Origin: Scytalidium lignicola
Lineage: Eukaryota; Ascomycota; Leotiomycetes
NCBI GenBank assembly: GCA_002812745.2
Contig: NCSJ02000264.1
Location: forward strand, 1-60,460
Length of the DNA: 60,460 bases
Reading direction: 5' to 3'
Shown: one piece after another, positions 45,401-56,399 of the stretch
Layout of the letters: every line of letters begins with the position of its first letter
Numbering within the stretch: the first letter of the stretch is position 1
Program-made: the position numbers and the translations under genes
Notes under the pieces: generated by a model
Told to the model about the DNA's origin: nothing
Database searches by the model: none
The model's input: the letters and a program-made list of their open reading frames with translations, nothing else

Positions 45401-46956
45401 AGAAACAACTATATTGGAATATTACCCATTGTGCTTTAGAAAGTTCACAACTGTGCAAACATCTTAGCATAGATATATTGTAGTGTGCTCAAAGCTTTGC
45501 AAAGTAATGGAAATAGGAGAGAAAGACAACATAACAGAGCACAATTTCTGAAAAAGGAGAAGATAATAATATTTATAACATTAAGACTATTGATTGTTAA
45601 ACTTTAAGTCTTGAAATTTGTAGCAGCTATATCTGAGGTAATATTTTGCTACCAGAGTCTATATATAACTAACCATTTCAAAGAGATTTGGTACTAAATC
45701 GAATAGATTCAAGTATATGAAAACCGACATGGTCTTGCGGAAGAAACAGCATGATAATGTCAAATACATAAAAATGAAAACGACGGACTGAGCAGAAAAC
45801 AGAAACTACCTTTCCTATGGAGAGATTGCTTGCATAGCTAACTTCTAATTGCACCTCCTCGATTCTTCCCTAAAAGCTGAGAGGAGCTGAGGGGAGCTAA
45901 TAGGTTTCCTAAACTAGCCCATCCCTCGTTAAAAATGGTAGTTGGTCGCCGAGAAGCTGAAAATTGAAGAGGCAGGCTATAAGTGCAAACAGCGTGACTC
46001 AGGAGCCGATTGGGCATATTCAGAATTCAATGGGCTTGGTTTAAAGAGGTGATATTTGGATCCGAAGCCTCTAGAGAACTACATCAACAACAACAAAGCG
46101 TTGGTGATCATCTGGTTGTTGGGTGTCTAAGGCTAAAATTATCTAGGAACACGAATTCGTAAGGCTGATAATTGAGAGGTGGACAATTTTGGACACCGAT
46201 GATGCTTCATTTCTCTTTGTCTCGAATACGCTGCCTCAAGGAGAGGTTGGAAAGATAGTTCTATGAGAAATAGCGCCCGGTCCCAGCCCTGGATAAGCGG
46301 CTGCAAGAAATATTGGCTGTTGTGGTTCGGAAATTATGGGCGGCTCAATCAGGCTACAAGCATCAGCTAGGGCAAAAGGAGTCACCGTGTTCAGGTTGCT
46401 TTGTTAAACATCGTCATTAATTACTGTATACATTATTGCGCTTACTCCCGGCATCGGAGAGAGCCGCCGCACATTAGATCTACACAAAATACTTTTATCA
46501 GTGGTTTACATGGTCCAAATGGGTAACTTAGTTTATCTATAATATTAAAAGATATTCTCTCCAAGTATACAAAATGTTATTGAAGTATCTAGCCGTGCTA
46601 GCTTTGCTTCAGGTTCAAAAAGAATGTACGTTCCACGTCTGAGTACAGGACATGGGTTGCACCAAGAAATGGTGCGTCAACCCCGGCTCGAGGCAAATAG
46701 TTCGCAAATGGGCAAACCATAAAAGAGCCGCAATATATAAATATAGCTTCACTCACGCAGTGGACTACCCCTTTTGCCCTCTAAGCGCATTCCAATATGA
46801 CTTATACTTACTCTCAAGTTTCATTGTGTCGTGGTACTTGCATTTACCAATTCATTTGCTTGTCGCCACAGCAGCACCGCCACTATTTTGGCGTGCGTGT
46901 TTTCCAGTTGAGTTCGCCCCGCGCTGTTCCAAACCAACTCTAACAGTAAGAAGATA
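42418..46956. other. Gene-free 4.5-kb region
   Basis: No gene is supported. A hydrophobic reading frame just upstream of the amidase (about 42430-42490, minus strand) may be coding. At 46573 a tiny frame begins like a signal peptide (MLLKYLAVLALLQV) but stops after 22 codons. Otherwise the sequence is AT-rich and featureless to me. Confidence 0.55.
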
Positions 46957-49430
46957 ATGCAACAAGGCGTAAATATCGGTGAGAGATGGATACAACATCT
47001 ACGCAGGAATCGCATATCCACTACGTGTTTGGCCTGTTCTTGGTGCCACGAAAGACCAGTTTTTCGCCGCGATGACACCTATTGGGAACATGTAGTTCAG
47101 AAGCACTCAGATCAACTACCAGCTGAGGAAGAAGAAAGAGAAAGGCTAAAGCCGAAGCTGCTAGCCGAGGCTCAAGTCCAAAGGTACAGTTCTTGTCGAC
47201 TATAGCGTTGCTGCCGTTGTGGCAAAACCTCAAGAGCATGGCGGCTGATGTTTATTCCAGGCAGAATGATGATGTACTCCCTACGAGCTCGTCCAGTGTT
47301 GCAGTAGCATTTAATACGCAATCGACCACCTCAAATACTTCTTTAAACTTCAACTCCTCACTCAAGCCGCAACTAGCTCTTCGTGACGGACCGCCTGTCG
47401 GTACACTTGTCGGTACACCTGAAATAGATACCTTGAATTTGGGTGGTACGTCTGGAGGTCCTGCAATGAAAGATGTGCAGACTGTGCAGACTTCACAGCT
47501 ACATTCGAGGAAAAGAAATGCAGACAGCATATCAGATGGAGAACCAAAGTCACCTTCAACCAAAGCTCGAGATTCGCCTACACCTTCCTCCCCTAGAAGA
47601 AGTAAGAGCAGACCTCTATCAGGGATAGCACACTCTAAATCCGAGAGGCCACACGCTTCTGGAAAGCTCTGGAACCCTGATCAAGACTCTCCTGCCGCGA
47701 GGACACCAATAGACCCTTCGAATATTGCTACAGTGCAAAGGTCTAGAATGAAAGCCGGACAACAAAATTCTAGGATACAATTCCAACAACAGTCGACATT
47801 AAGTCCTCGCAAGCTATCAGCCGCTCACCTGAGCAATGTATCCACTCCTTTTAGTCCTACAGTAATTTCGCCACAGATGTCAACTTCATTAAAGGGTCAA
47901 TATGATATGATACCTCAACCCGAGACTCGGCCAATATCGCAGGACCAGTTAGTTGCAGAAGTTAAAGGGATATATGCCGGATTAGTCATGGTCGAAGCTA
48001 AATGTATTGAAGTTGACGGAAAACAAGCAGCTTTGTCGAAGCCCGACCATAGGACCCAACCAAAACTCAATAACGAACAATGGCAGGCTTTGATTGCACT
48101 CCACCGAACACTTCTTCATGAGCACCACGACTTCTTCCTAGCCTCGCAACACCCATCCGCATCTCCAGCATTACGTGGACTAGCTTCAAAGTATGCTATG
48201 CCCGCTAGAATGTGGAGACATGGTATTCATTCCTTCTTGGAGCTCTTAAGACATCGACTACCGGAATCATTGGATCATATGCTCTTTTTCATATATCTTG
48301 CATATTCTATGATGGCATTATTATACGAGACAGTTCCAGCATTCGAGGACACTTGGATTGAATGTTTAGGGGATCTTGGTCGTTACAGAATGGCAATTGA
48401 AGACGACGATATCCGCGATAGGGAAGTTTGGACTGGGGTAGCACGCCATTGGTACTCAAAAGCCTCAGATCGCGCACCAACAACTGGTAGGCTATATCAT
48501 CATCTTGCTATACTCGCCAGGCCAAATGCTATACAACAGCTTTTCTATTATTCGAAATCTTTATGTGTCAAAGTGCCTTTTATCTCTGCACGAGAATCAA
48601 TCATGACACTGTTTGAACCTCTCTTAAATACCGAGGGTACACACAACCAGTACAGGCTCTCCCCACTTGATACTGCGTTTGTTACAGCTCATGGTATTCT
48701 CTTTACACGAACTCAGACTGAGCGGTTTGACGCCGTTGCCAAAGAATTCCTTGAAATGCTAGATAGCCACATTGGACGCGTGACGCGAAAGTTCATGGAG
48801 CAAGGACCTCAAATTGCTATATCAAACTGCGTTCAATTATTAGACTTTGCAAGCAAGGAGAATAAAGTTATGAAAGCGATGTCCACTTCCTCCGACACGG
48901 ACGAGGACATTAGTATGGATGAAACTTCAGCAGATAACCATTTTGATAAGGCAAATTATCTCTTCAACGCCACATTCTCTATTGTATTGCAAAGGATCGG
49001 GGATCCCAACGTTTTGCCATTTATTCACGTCACGCTAGCATTTATGCTGCGCATGGCAAGTTTTCCGGGAGCAATGAGTTTCTTGGACGATAGCTTGCCT
49101 TGGACATTGCTCGCTGCTACTTTAAATACGTTATTAGGTGCTTACAAAACTCCTATCAGACTTGAATCTAATACGTTCCCTGTGCCAGAAAAGGAAACAC
49201 CAAAGCCATTTCCGGATGACTATGCTCTTCGGGGACTTTTATACGTTGAGGATTACTTCCCGGCAGATTGGTTCGCCACTGAAGCGGTCGATGAAGATGA
49301 GAAGACTTACGAGCCTGCATCTATCAATGACCATCGCCGTGAAAGAATACTTTGGTTAGCCATCCAGATTGCCCGTGCAGGAAAATGGTTAATCTATGAT
49401 GCCGATAATATGAAATTCACTGTGTCATGA
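46957..49430 (+). CDS. Est1-type DNA/RNA-binding domain protein with N-terminal zinc finger
   Basis: Model: join(46957..47183, 47261..49430), 798 aa. The join at Arg76 (AG|G) restores a frame that otherwise lacks an ATG; the second exon's long frame starts with TTG at 47193 and is not used alone. Residues 24-50 carry a C2H2-like finger (C27, C30, H45, H50). A Ser/Pro-rich, probably disordered stretch covers about 80-300. From about 310 to 560 lies an alpha-helical Est1-type DNA/RNA-binding domain: helices with WQALIALHRTLLHEHHDF, YAMPARMWRHGIHSFLELL and DTWIECLGDLGRYRMA, then GRLYHHLAILARPNALQ-like TPR-type repeats. The C-terminal part is also helical. Family members include telomerase subunit Est1 and NMD factors SMG5-7. 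This fungal branch has no tested role that I know of. No PIN domain is visible, so nuclease activity is not expected. Confidence 0.9.
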
Positions 49431-52400
49431 AATGAAACCTTTGAAACCTAAATCTTAAACATTCATGTCAGCCACTGCTGAAACATGGGCCCCACGGAGG
49501 AGACGAAAAGAAACGCGGAAGATGAAGTATTGAAAATAGAACGCACCCTTGTTGAAGGGATACGTTGGATAAAAAAGAAGCGTCGAGCCGAGTCAGAGCT
49601 AGATCAAAACTCGTCGAAAGATGAGGTATCAGCAGGGGGTTAAGGTGCTTCTCCTCTTGGGGCCTATCGGGGAGGATTTTGCATTAATATATGGCATGCT
49701 TAGGGAGCTAGCTCATGCTACGTTGGTGATGGAGATTATTGATCTCAGAATCATAGACTGTTGAAATTATCTGCAGGCCAATGGCCACTTGTTGCGATAC
49801 CCTCGATGGCACCTGTGTCACGGGTATGCTACTTCTTATTTCAAGGTATACGTCTCAAGATACCACATATACGTTCTAAGGGATTCTCTCCGGAATAATA
49901 TTGAAAATCATGCCTGACCATTAAAAATTAGATAATAGTCAGTATTCAATAACTACAATTATACGTTAATTATACTACAATAATCGTCACTAGATATCTA
50001 TAGACCATTGTATTCTAGCCCTTTCAAACTAAAATTGTTCGTTCGTATTGATTTCAGCATAACTTCTGTTTGATCAGTCACTAACAATGTGTACACCGTG
50101 AAGCCTTGAAAGACTTGTAGGTGCCAACATTCCCTACAATATCTCAAAAAATTTCTAGCCTTCTGTCTAGTTAAGAATATCTGCATTAGCTATTTATCTT
50201 GTGCGGAAATTAGACCAGATTCCGTCCTAGAATTGAGCTAGTAGCTATTTGTAGACTCCCTTCCACATCACCCCGTATCAGTAAACCTTGGCAGGTGAAT
50301 TGGAACTATCTCCTTAGTGTTTTGCAATGCGTTAGGGCTCCATTGCTTGAACCACAAAGAGTAAGGAGTAGGGAATTTAGACTAAAAGAATTTCTAAATC
50401 AAATAATAAAAATAAAAGTGCAAAAATNAAAAAAAGAAATACTAAATTGAATCTATAAATATATTTTGAATGCTAGAGTATTAAATGCAGACATCGAATG
50501 TTTGATCTCTAGGACACACATACTTTCTTCGGAACGCACCCTAATCACGAGAATTCACAGATCCAGCAGCTACGAAGTCGGAGAGATGCATTCAGAAAAG
50601 GATCTTCCTTTAGTTAAAGAAACAGGGAATGTATGGTGCTCCATTGATCACACAATAAGGCTTGTGGAGAGCCACTCTCGGCCTGTGATCCAATTCTGTA
50701 GGTGTTGGATCAAACATCACATGAAGCCCATAAAGAATTTCATAAAATATAGCTCATATCAGCTAATATAAGTGTTGTTTGGGAGTTAATCAGGGGACAT
50801 AGTAGTGAATGGTCGTCTCTGACTGTTAGGCTGGCTAGAGGTGAAGGTAGACCTACAAGGTATAGTGCGTTGACAGAGGGATATACGAGAATTTCTTTTC
50901 AAAAAGCTAAACAGGTGGTATTCTCACTATCTTTCAGTAAGAGGTCTTAATCAATGGCCCAGTTGACCTTATTGTAAAGCTGAAATCATCAACAACTCTA
51001 AATTAGAGAGTTGATTGGCTGGATATTTGTGTGACCAGATGCATGCAGTGGAGCCATAAAATTCAGGCGCTTGCAGTTGTACCCATCAATATGACACAGG
51101 TGACTAACTCAGCTTTACAGAATAGAAAAGACGACGCCCATTACAATGCAACACGAGTCCATAACATTTTCTCTGTTGTGTTCGGCTCGGTATCACCAAA
51201 GAGTCATGTCATACCCATCAAGTCACATCCTCGTTGAGGAGGCCATTCAGAACCACCTGCATTTAGCAGCCTTGTCAACGCTAGCAAATTTTGACTTCGA
51301 GGATAGAATATCTGCCTATCCTGCCTTGCAACTGCCTTGTGGAAGGTACTCTGAGATATTGTGATGTGTGTGTAGGGATGTTTATGATGTTGCAATTATT
51401 GAAAGGCAACACGGGCGTAACATTGGAGCTTGGATTATGTTGTGGCCTTTACTGCGACCTTGTATGCGAGCGGCTGGCCAAACAATTACCTCCACGAAGG
51501 CGAGACGTCAACACTGGCTGAAAACAAATATATGAAGGATTGACAAGTTGAGGGCTTGTTGGACAGCACTTCACCGAGAAGTCTCGAGTCAGCTTCAAAT
51601 GACTGTTGCGAGGCTGGACTTATCAGCTAGCCCCCTTACCGTAGGGCTAGGCTTGATTTCCACATTTGGCATCCAGCTGAGACAATTTTCGGCCATAGAA
51701 CCAATCTCTCGGGCAGGATTACAATATCTGTACGTGAGAACAGATCACACGATGACAACAGACAATAGTCTGGTTGCCTTCCTGGAGTCTTATGCTATAA
51801 CTGGCTTAGGAAGCATACGGCGTAAGTTTGGAGATATGTCTCATTGCTGTGCCCGACAACATTGTGGTTACAGTTGTTTTGCATTAACACCATAATCTTT
51901 GTTGTGCGTCTGACCAGTCCATTAACCTTCAAAATGGGCCACTACTAACTAGTTCTATCAGTAATCTTTAACAGGATATTTATTTCGGTATTATTTTTTA
52001 GAACAGTCAACTGATGTTCTCTGTAATCTTAATTTCTGCAATTGGTTTAATATCACTCTTGCTTACATCTGCAGCAGCCTCCAATCTTCTTGGACTAAAG
52101 TCTGGGACGGGATATATGTCCATCCAGACCTGAGGTACTTCTGATCGAGTGATCAATATTAATTTACCCTAGAAGCAAGAATCTCATTTGATTGAGGGAC
52201 ATGTCTCCTTCTGCTCGAGCTGAAGTTTGATTACACTGGTTTATCGGTCATCCAGGTTATGAATCTGATCACAAGTGTTATTATCCGAAAGATTATAATC
52301 TTCGTTGAATGATGAATGATATCAATTGTATATTTAGGTAAACAGCGTTATGATGTCCGCTCTCAAAATGTAGATCTCTTTATATTACAATTCATCCTCC

Positions 52401-52692
52401 AGTTGTGCATAAAGATAGAATATTATCGTATATCGAACCATGTTAGCTCCATGTGGCTAGTCGTTCCTCCCATTTGTTGCATACTACGTATTTTATCGCG
52501 TCCATTTTCCCCTTGCCTTTAAACGTCAAGCAGGCGTCACTATGCCTAAGGTTGTTATCAACAGCTCCATCACTCCGATAATTCATAGATCTTTTGCTCA
52601 GGCTGTTCCTGATTGCTGACATTTATATCTCCATAATTAAACAATAATGACATTCGGTGGATACACTTCCTGTGACCCACCGTCGTATCTCA
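49431..52692. other. Gene-free 3.3-kb region
   Basis: AT-rich, with one N at 50428 in an A run. The frames at 50.5, 51.0-51.4 and 51.5-51.9 kb show no domain-like pattern. It contains the terminator of the Est1-type gene. No repeats stood out. Confidence 0.55.
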
Positions 52693-52896
52693 TTATACGC
52701 ACTGATCAGTGTCGGTAGAAGATCTGGCACAGTTGCATCCTGAACATTTAGAAATTGAAACGGCTAGTTGAAAGAAGCAGCACTCACCAACGTCAGCACG
52801 GTGCATCAAGGCACGATTTTGCCATAGGTTAATAAGCGCTATAGAAATTTGGAGAACTCCAAAGACGATATTCGTTATCAGATCTGCAGGTAACAT
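52693..52896 (-). CDS. Possible small membrane peptide, 51 aa
   Basis: Model: complement(join(52693..52739, 52788..52896)). From the ATG it reads MLPADLITNIVFGVLQIS, one predicted membrane helix followed by WQNRALMHRAD and a short Cys-containing tail. The 48-nt intron has a GTGAGT donor and TTCAG acceptor and is a multiple of three, so the frame also reads through unspliced. Peptides of the form LPADxITNIVFGVL then a short polar tail occur in many filamentous ascomycetes as short hypothetical proteins, from my memory of such sequences. Function is unknown. It may be a remnant of a larger gene. Confidence 0.35.
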   Translation of the reverse strand: MLPADLITNIVFGVLQISIALINLWQNRALMHRADVGECCFFQLAVSISKCSGCNCARSSTDTDQCV

Positions 52897-53633
52897 TGAG
52901 GAAGATTGGTTCAAGCGAGTTCGACAAGCACCTCGAATGTGGGGTTTGGATATTCTGGCAATGGTGTTTTGGCTCTTCAAGAACTAATAGCTTTGAGAAT
53001 TAAACCTGACTACTTAAAGAGCTCATATATTGCAGTATGTCTTTGATCTCTAAGAAGGTACATGAGAGCATTTAATCCTCTTTCTAACGGCAATCCATTC
53101 CTCATGTCTACATCACGATACCAGTGATAATTTCCAACTATCTCGCCCAGCGAAAGTTCAGGGATTGAGATCTGAGAGAGAGCGAGAGTTCAAGGATTGA
53201 TCCAACATTGCCAGGGACCAGAGCGAGTTTTCAGGGGTTTATCTCAGCGACTTTCAGCAACGGATTGTGGCGCAGGAGATGCGGCGGAAACCACTGGCTG
53301 ATATGCTACCGCCGGATGGTTGCCAGCGAGAATACAGGGATCTAAAACTGCCTTGTCTCAGCAAAAAGTCGGCGCCATCCTGAATCATTGGCTATCTGCT
53401 GCCCACACTTACCGCTAGCTCCCGCGATAAACAAGGGGAGCCACGTCGTCATATTGAGCGAGGCTGAAGACGATGCCATGTGCTTCAAAGACACACCACG
53501 GATACACCCTTGAGGTTCACACATATATTAAATTAGGGACGCACTTTTCTATCACCTTTTTTCCATCTTATCATACTCATATACACTTATTATATCGCTC
53601 ACTTACAAATAACGCGCCCTATCTCGTGCAGTA
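52897..53633. other. Intergenic region before the zinc-cluster gene
   Basis: Promoter side of the plus-strand gene starting at 53634. AT-rich segments with TATA-like sequence near 53521-53530 (ATATATTAAATT) lie about 105 bp before the ATG. Nothing else is recognised. Confidence 0.5.
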
Positions 53634-56399
53634 ATGAGTGAGTTTGCGAATCTAGAGGGATTCGACCCGTCATTCATTTGGGATAATTTACAAGATGGAA
53701 TGAACCATGATATCCAGTCAGTGGGCCATGGAGTCCCAGACGCGCTCAACAATCCCAAAACTGTACCGACCGTGAATTCATATACACCTATCCATGGCAT
53801 ACAAAACTTTGCAACATCCAATATTGCAGTGGAAGATAATGATGCTATCTTTTCTCTTGATACTTTTGGAATAACCAATCAAACCAGAGAACCCTGGAGT
53901 CGAATCTCATATCCTGATCTTCAATATACTCTTGTCTCTTCAGCTCCTGAAATTGGTTTCAGCGGGACCAATGAACTAATGGTTAACCAAGTAGTGGGAA
54001 CTAATTTTCTCCATTCAAACCAACAATTATTCGCTGAGAACTGGTCAGGCTTTGATTGTGTTAGTGCCACAATAAATCTCTATCTGGACTCACTGATAGA
54101 AGACTAATTCTGCTTCTGTTAGGGTGGTTTTCATAACGATATAGTACCGGGGATCCCGTCTTTCCACTTATCAACGCCGGATATTGACTACATACCATAC
54201 AACGTGGAAGAACATAGTTCAGTTGGTCTTCCCAGAGCAGTTCCTAGACTAAACGGAATAGAATCCCCAGATAGGTTTGTATTAACATCTGAGATCAACA
54301 CACATAGGGGTCATAGTCCACAGCGTATCTTTAGGCGCAATTTGCCCTTAGATTCTGTTATTCCCAATCGCGAGATAAACGAAAGTGACTATCGTGTAAA
54401 TCTGGGATCACTCCTCTCCAAGCATACGACTCAGCCCAAACGGAATATCAAACCATTGAAAAAATTTTCATCTCGACGCAAAAAGTCTCTTCCTGTGAGT
54501 ATTGCTTATAAATCAATGGTTAATGTAGATGTTACTAAACGTAGATATAAAGTTAGAGGATTTCAATTCAAGAAGCAAAGAGAAAACAAGATCGGCTTGC
54601 GTCTCCTGTAGCTTTCGGGGTATCAAGTGCGAATTTGTAGGTGTGATCAATCCAATATATGCCTCATCTCACCATTGACATTAGATACAATAGGAGCTGG
54701 GCAGTAGTATTTGCTCTGCTTGTATACATGTGCTGGATACCAAAGCAAATCCAAGTCTATATTTATCCGTTTCAGATATCATTTTATTTGAAATCTGTTG
54801 GTCTTCTCCATCGTTACGACCTGTAGTGTTTTAATACTAATATACATAGGGCAAACTCAAATATTATTGACAAAAATACGAGCAGCATGCGAACAAGCTG
54901 CATATGCGCGAGGTTTGTTGGGTGACACTTCTTCCGATCCAATAATACTATTTCTGGATGATGTCGCAGTTTTCAACAACTACTTAGATCGACCGGAGCC
55001 TATTGTCATAGATCAATTATCGACAACATCCACTGCAACTAAATCGGCCAATGGAGAAAAAGTACCTCCTGCAGTACACAGAGACCAACTGAACAAATTT
55101 GTGGACAAGCAGATATTTAGAGCTTTAGGCCCCGAGTTAAACTTGGCCAATGTGAGTATATCTATCTCCGTACTCATATTTTGATCTAACCATGCTATAA
55201 GAAAGGAATTATAAAACGCGCCCAGCGATGCGCAGCTTTTCTTGCAATCTTATACAACATTGATTGTAGTAGAGTATATGAAGCTTCGCATACCAGCATC
55301 TTAGAAAGTCAAAGTTTTGTATTAGAGACATTATACTCGATTGTATATGAGGTACAAGAGCTCATCGAGGGTATGCGATACGAACTTTCAACTTCATCCC
55401 AGAAGCCAGTTGACTATGCGCAAGTGCTATGCGCCTTGTTCTTGCTTTACCGTTCTATCAACTCTCACCGCAAGCTCCGTTGGACCGAGAGTCACTTGGT
55501 AGATATTGTAAGTCTCCCGCTCTTCTCAACTTCTTTAGACTCTTTTCGACGGATGGTGGAGATTTAACGCCAGGCAGAACAAATTTCTCAACGAGTTCCA
55601 CGAGAGGACTGAGCATGCATTGGTTATGCTGAAAGGTGCCAAAGCATCATTCGGTGCGAGGCAATGCTCAATTGGAGATAGTGATACTCCAGAACTGAAG
55701 AAGTTGATTCAAAAACAGCCGAAATTTGTACCGTTTATTACAGCAACATATGAGAAAAACAGCATGCATTCTATCTCGGAAAATAATATTAGCCAAGCCT
55801 TTGGGCCTTCCTTGATTCAAATCCTTGAAGTTGGTGTTAAGGACGGGGCTTTAAAGGATGTATTGATCGATGGTCAAAATGCAAACCAGTGGGAAGAAGA
55901 ACAACTGAGTTTATTACCAAATTCAAGTAAATGGCCACCATCGAAGAATACACGGAAGAGAAAATGTGGTTATTCTACCACGGAGTCTTCGTCCCAGAAA
56001 AGGTGTCATATTCCAAACTGGTCATCGCCTCTTGTTACCGAAATATTGGCGAGTAGCACTCCAGATATCAGGTCAGGCTCTGATCTCATGCAAAATGGAT
56101 ATCATATTACAGATCTGGAATCCGATCCATTATCATTTCAACAGCAACAATATTTAACAGCCGAGGACACAATTGCGAGCTCCTTCATTGATGAAGTAAA
56201 CGAGAATTTTCAATGGCCAACTTTCAATAGTGATCATGTGGCCAGGATGGGATCGTGGGCATATGCTAATGCAGTAAGCCTCATGGGAATGAAGGACACC
56301 GTTGACGATCCATTATATGATCCACAATTCAGGGATTTCATGCCTAGATCTGAGTTAACTCAACAACTGGCTGATATTAGCAATATTTTAGACTTTTAA
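53634..56399 (+). CDS. Atypical zinc-cluster (Zn2Cys6-like) regulatory protein, 7 exons
   Basis: Model: join(53634..54059, 54123..54494, 54529..54636, 54694..54796, 54850..55151, 55202..55507, 55539..56399), 825 aa; every phase closes. Residues 1-265 are polar and acidic, then basic (SSRRKKSL). A Gal4-like cluster follows, split by an intron: C290-x2-C293-x6-C300 (CVSCSFRGIKC) then C309-x2-C312 (CSAC). The sixth Cys, expected near 319, is Lys. After it come helical segments (KIRAACEQAAYARG, PIILFLDDVAVFNNYLDRP) and a conserved-looking core, FDGWWRFNARQNKF. The tail is polar with a KNTRKRK patch. The placement of the cluster mid-protein is unusual; most fungal zinc clusters are N-terminal. Introns at 54495 (34 nt) and 55508 (31 nt) are very short, and the 54797 intron depends on a GTTGGT donor. 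It may be a transcription factor, but DNA binding is unproven. A frame-damaged gene is the alternative. Confidence 0.7.

Noticed and set aside
51548..51895. Open frame of 115 codons
   Set aside because: It begins with a non-ATG codon and shows no helical, membrane or motif pattern; nothing supports it as a gene.
54797..54849. Frameshift in the atypical zinc-cluster gene before GQTQILL
   Set aside because: A 53-nt intron with donor GTTGGT, branch TACTAAT and acceptor CATAG gives the right phase, so a broken gene need not be assumed.
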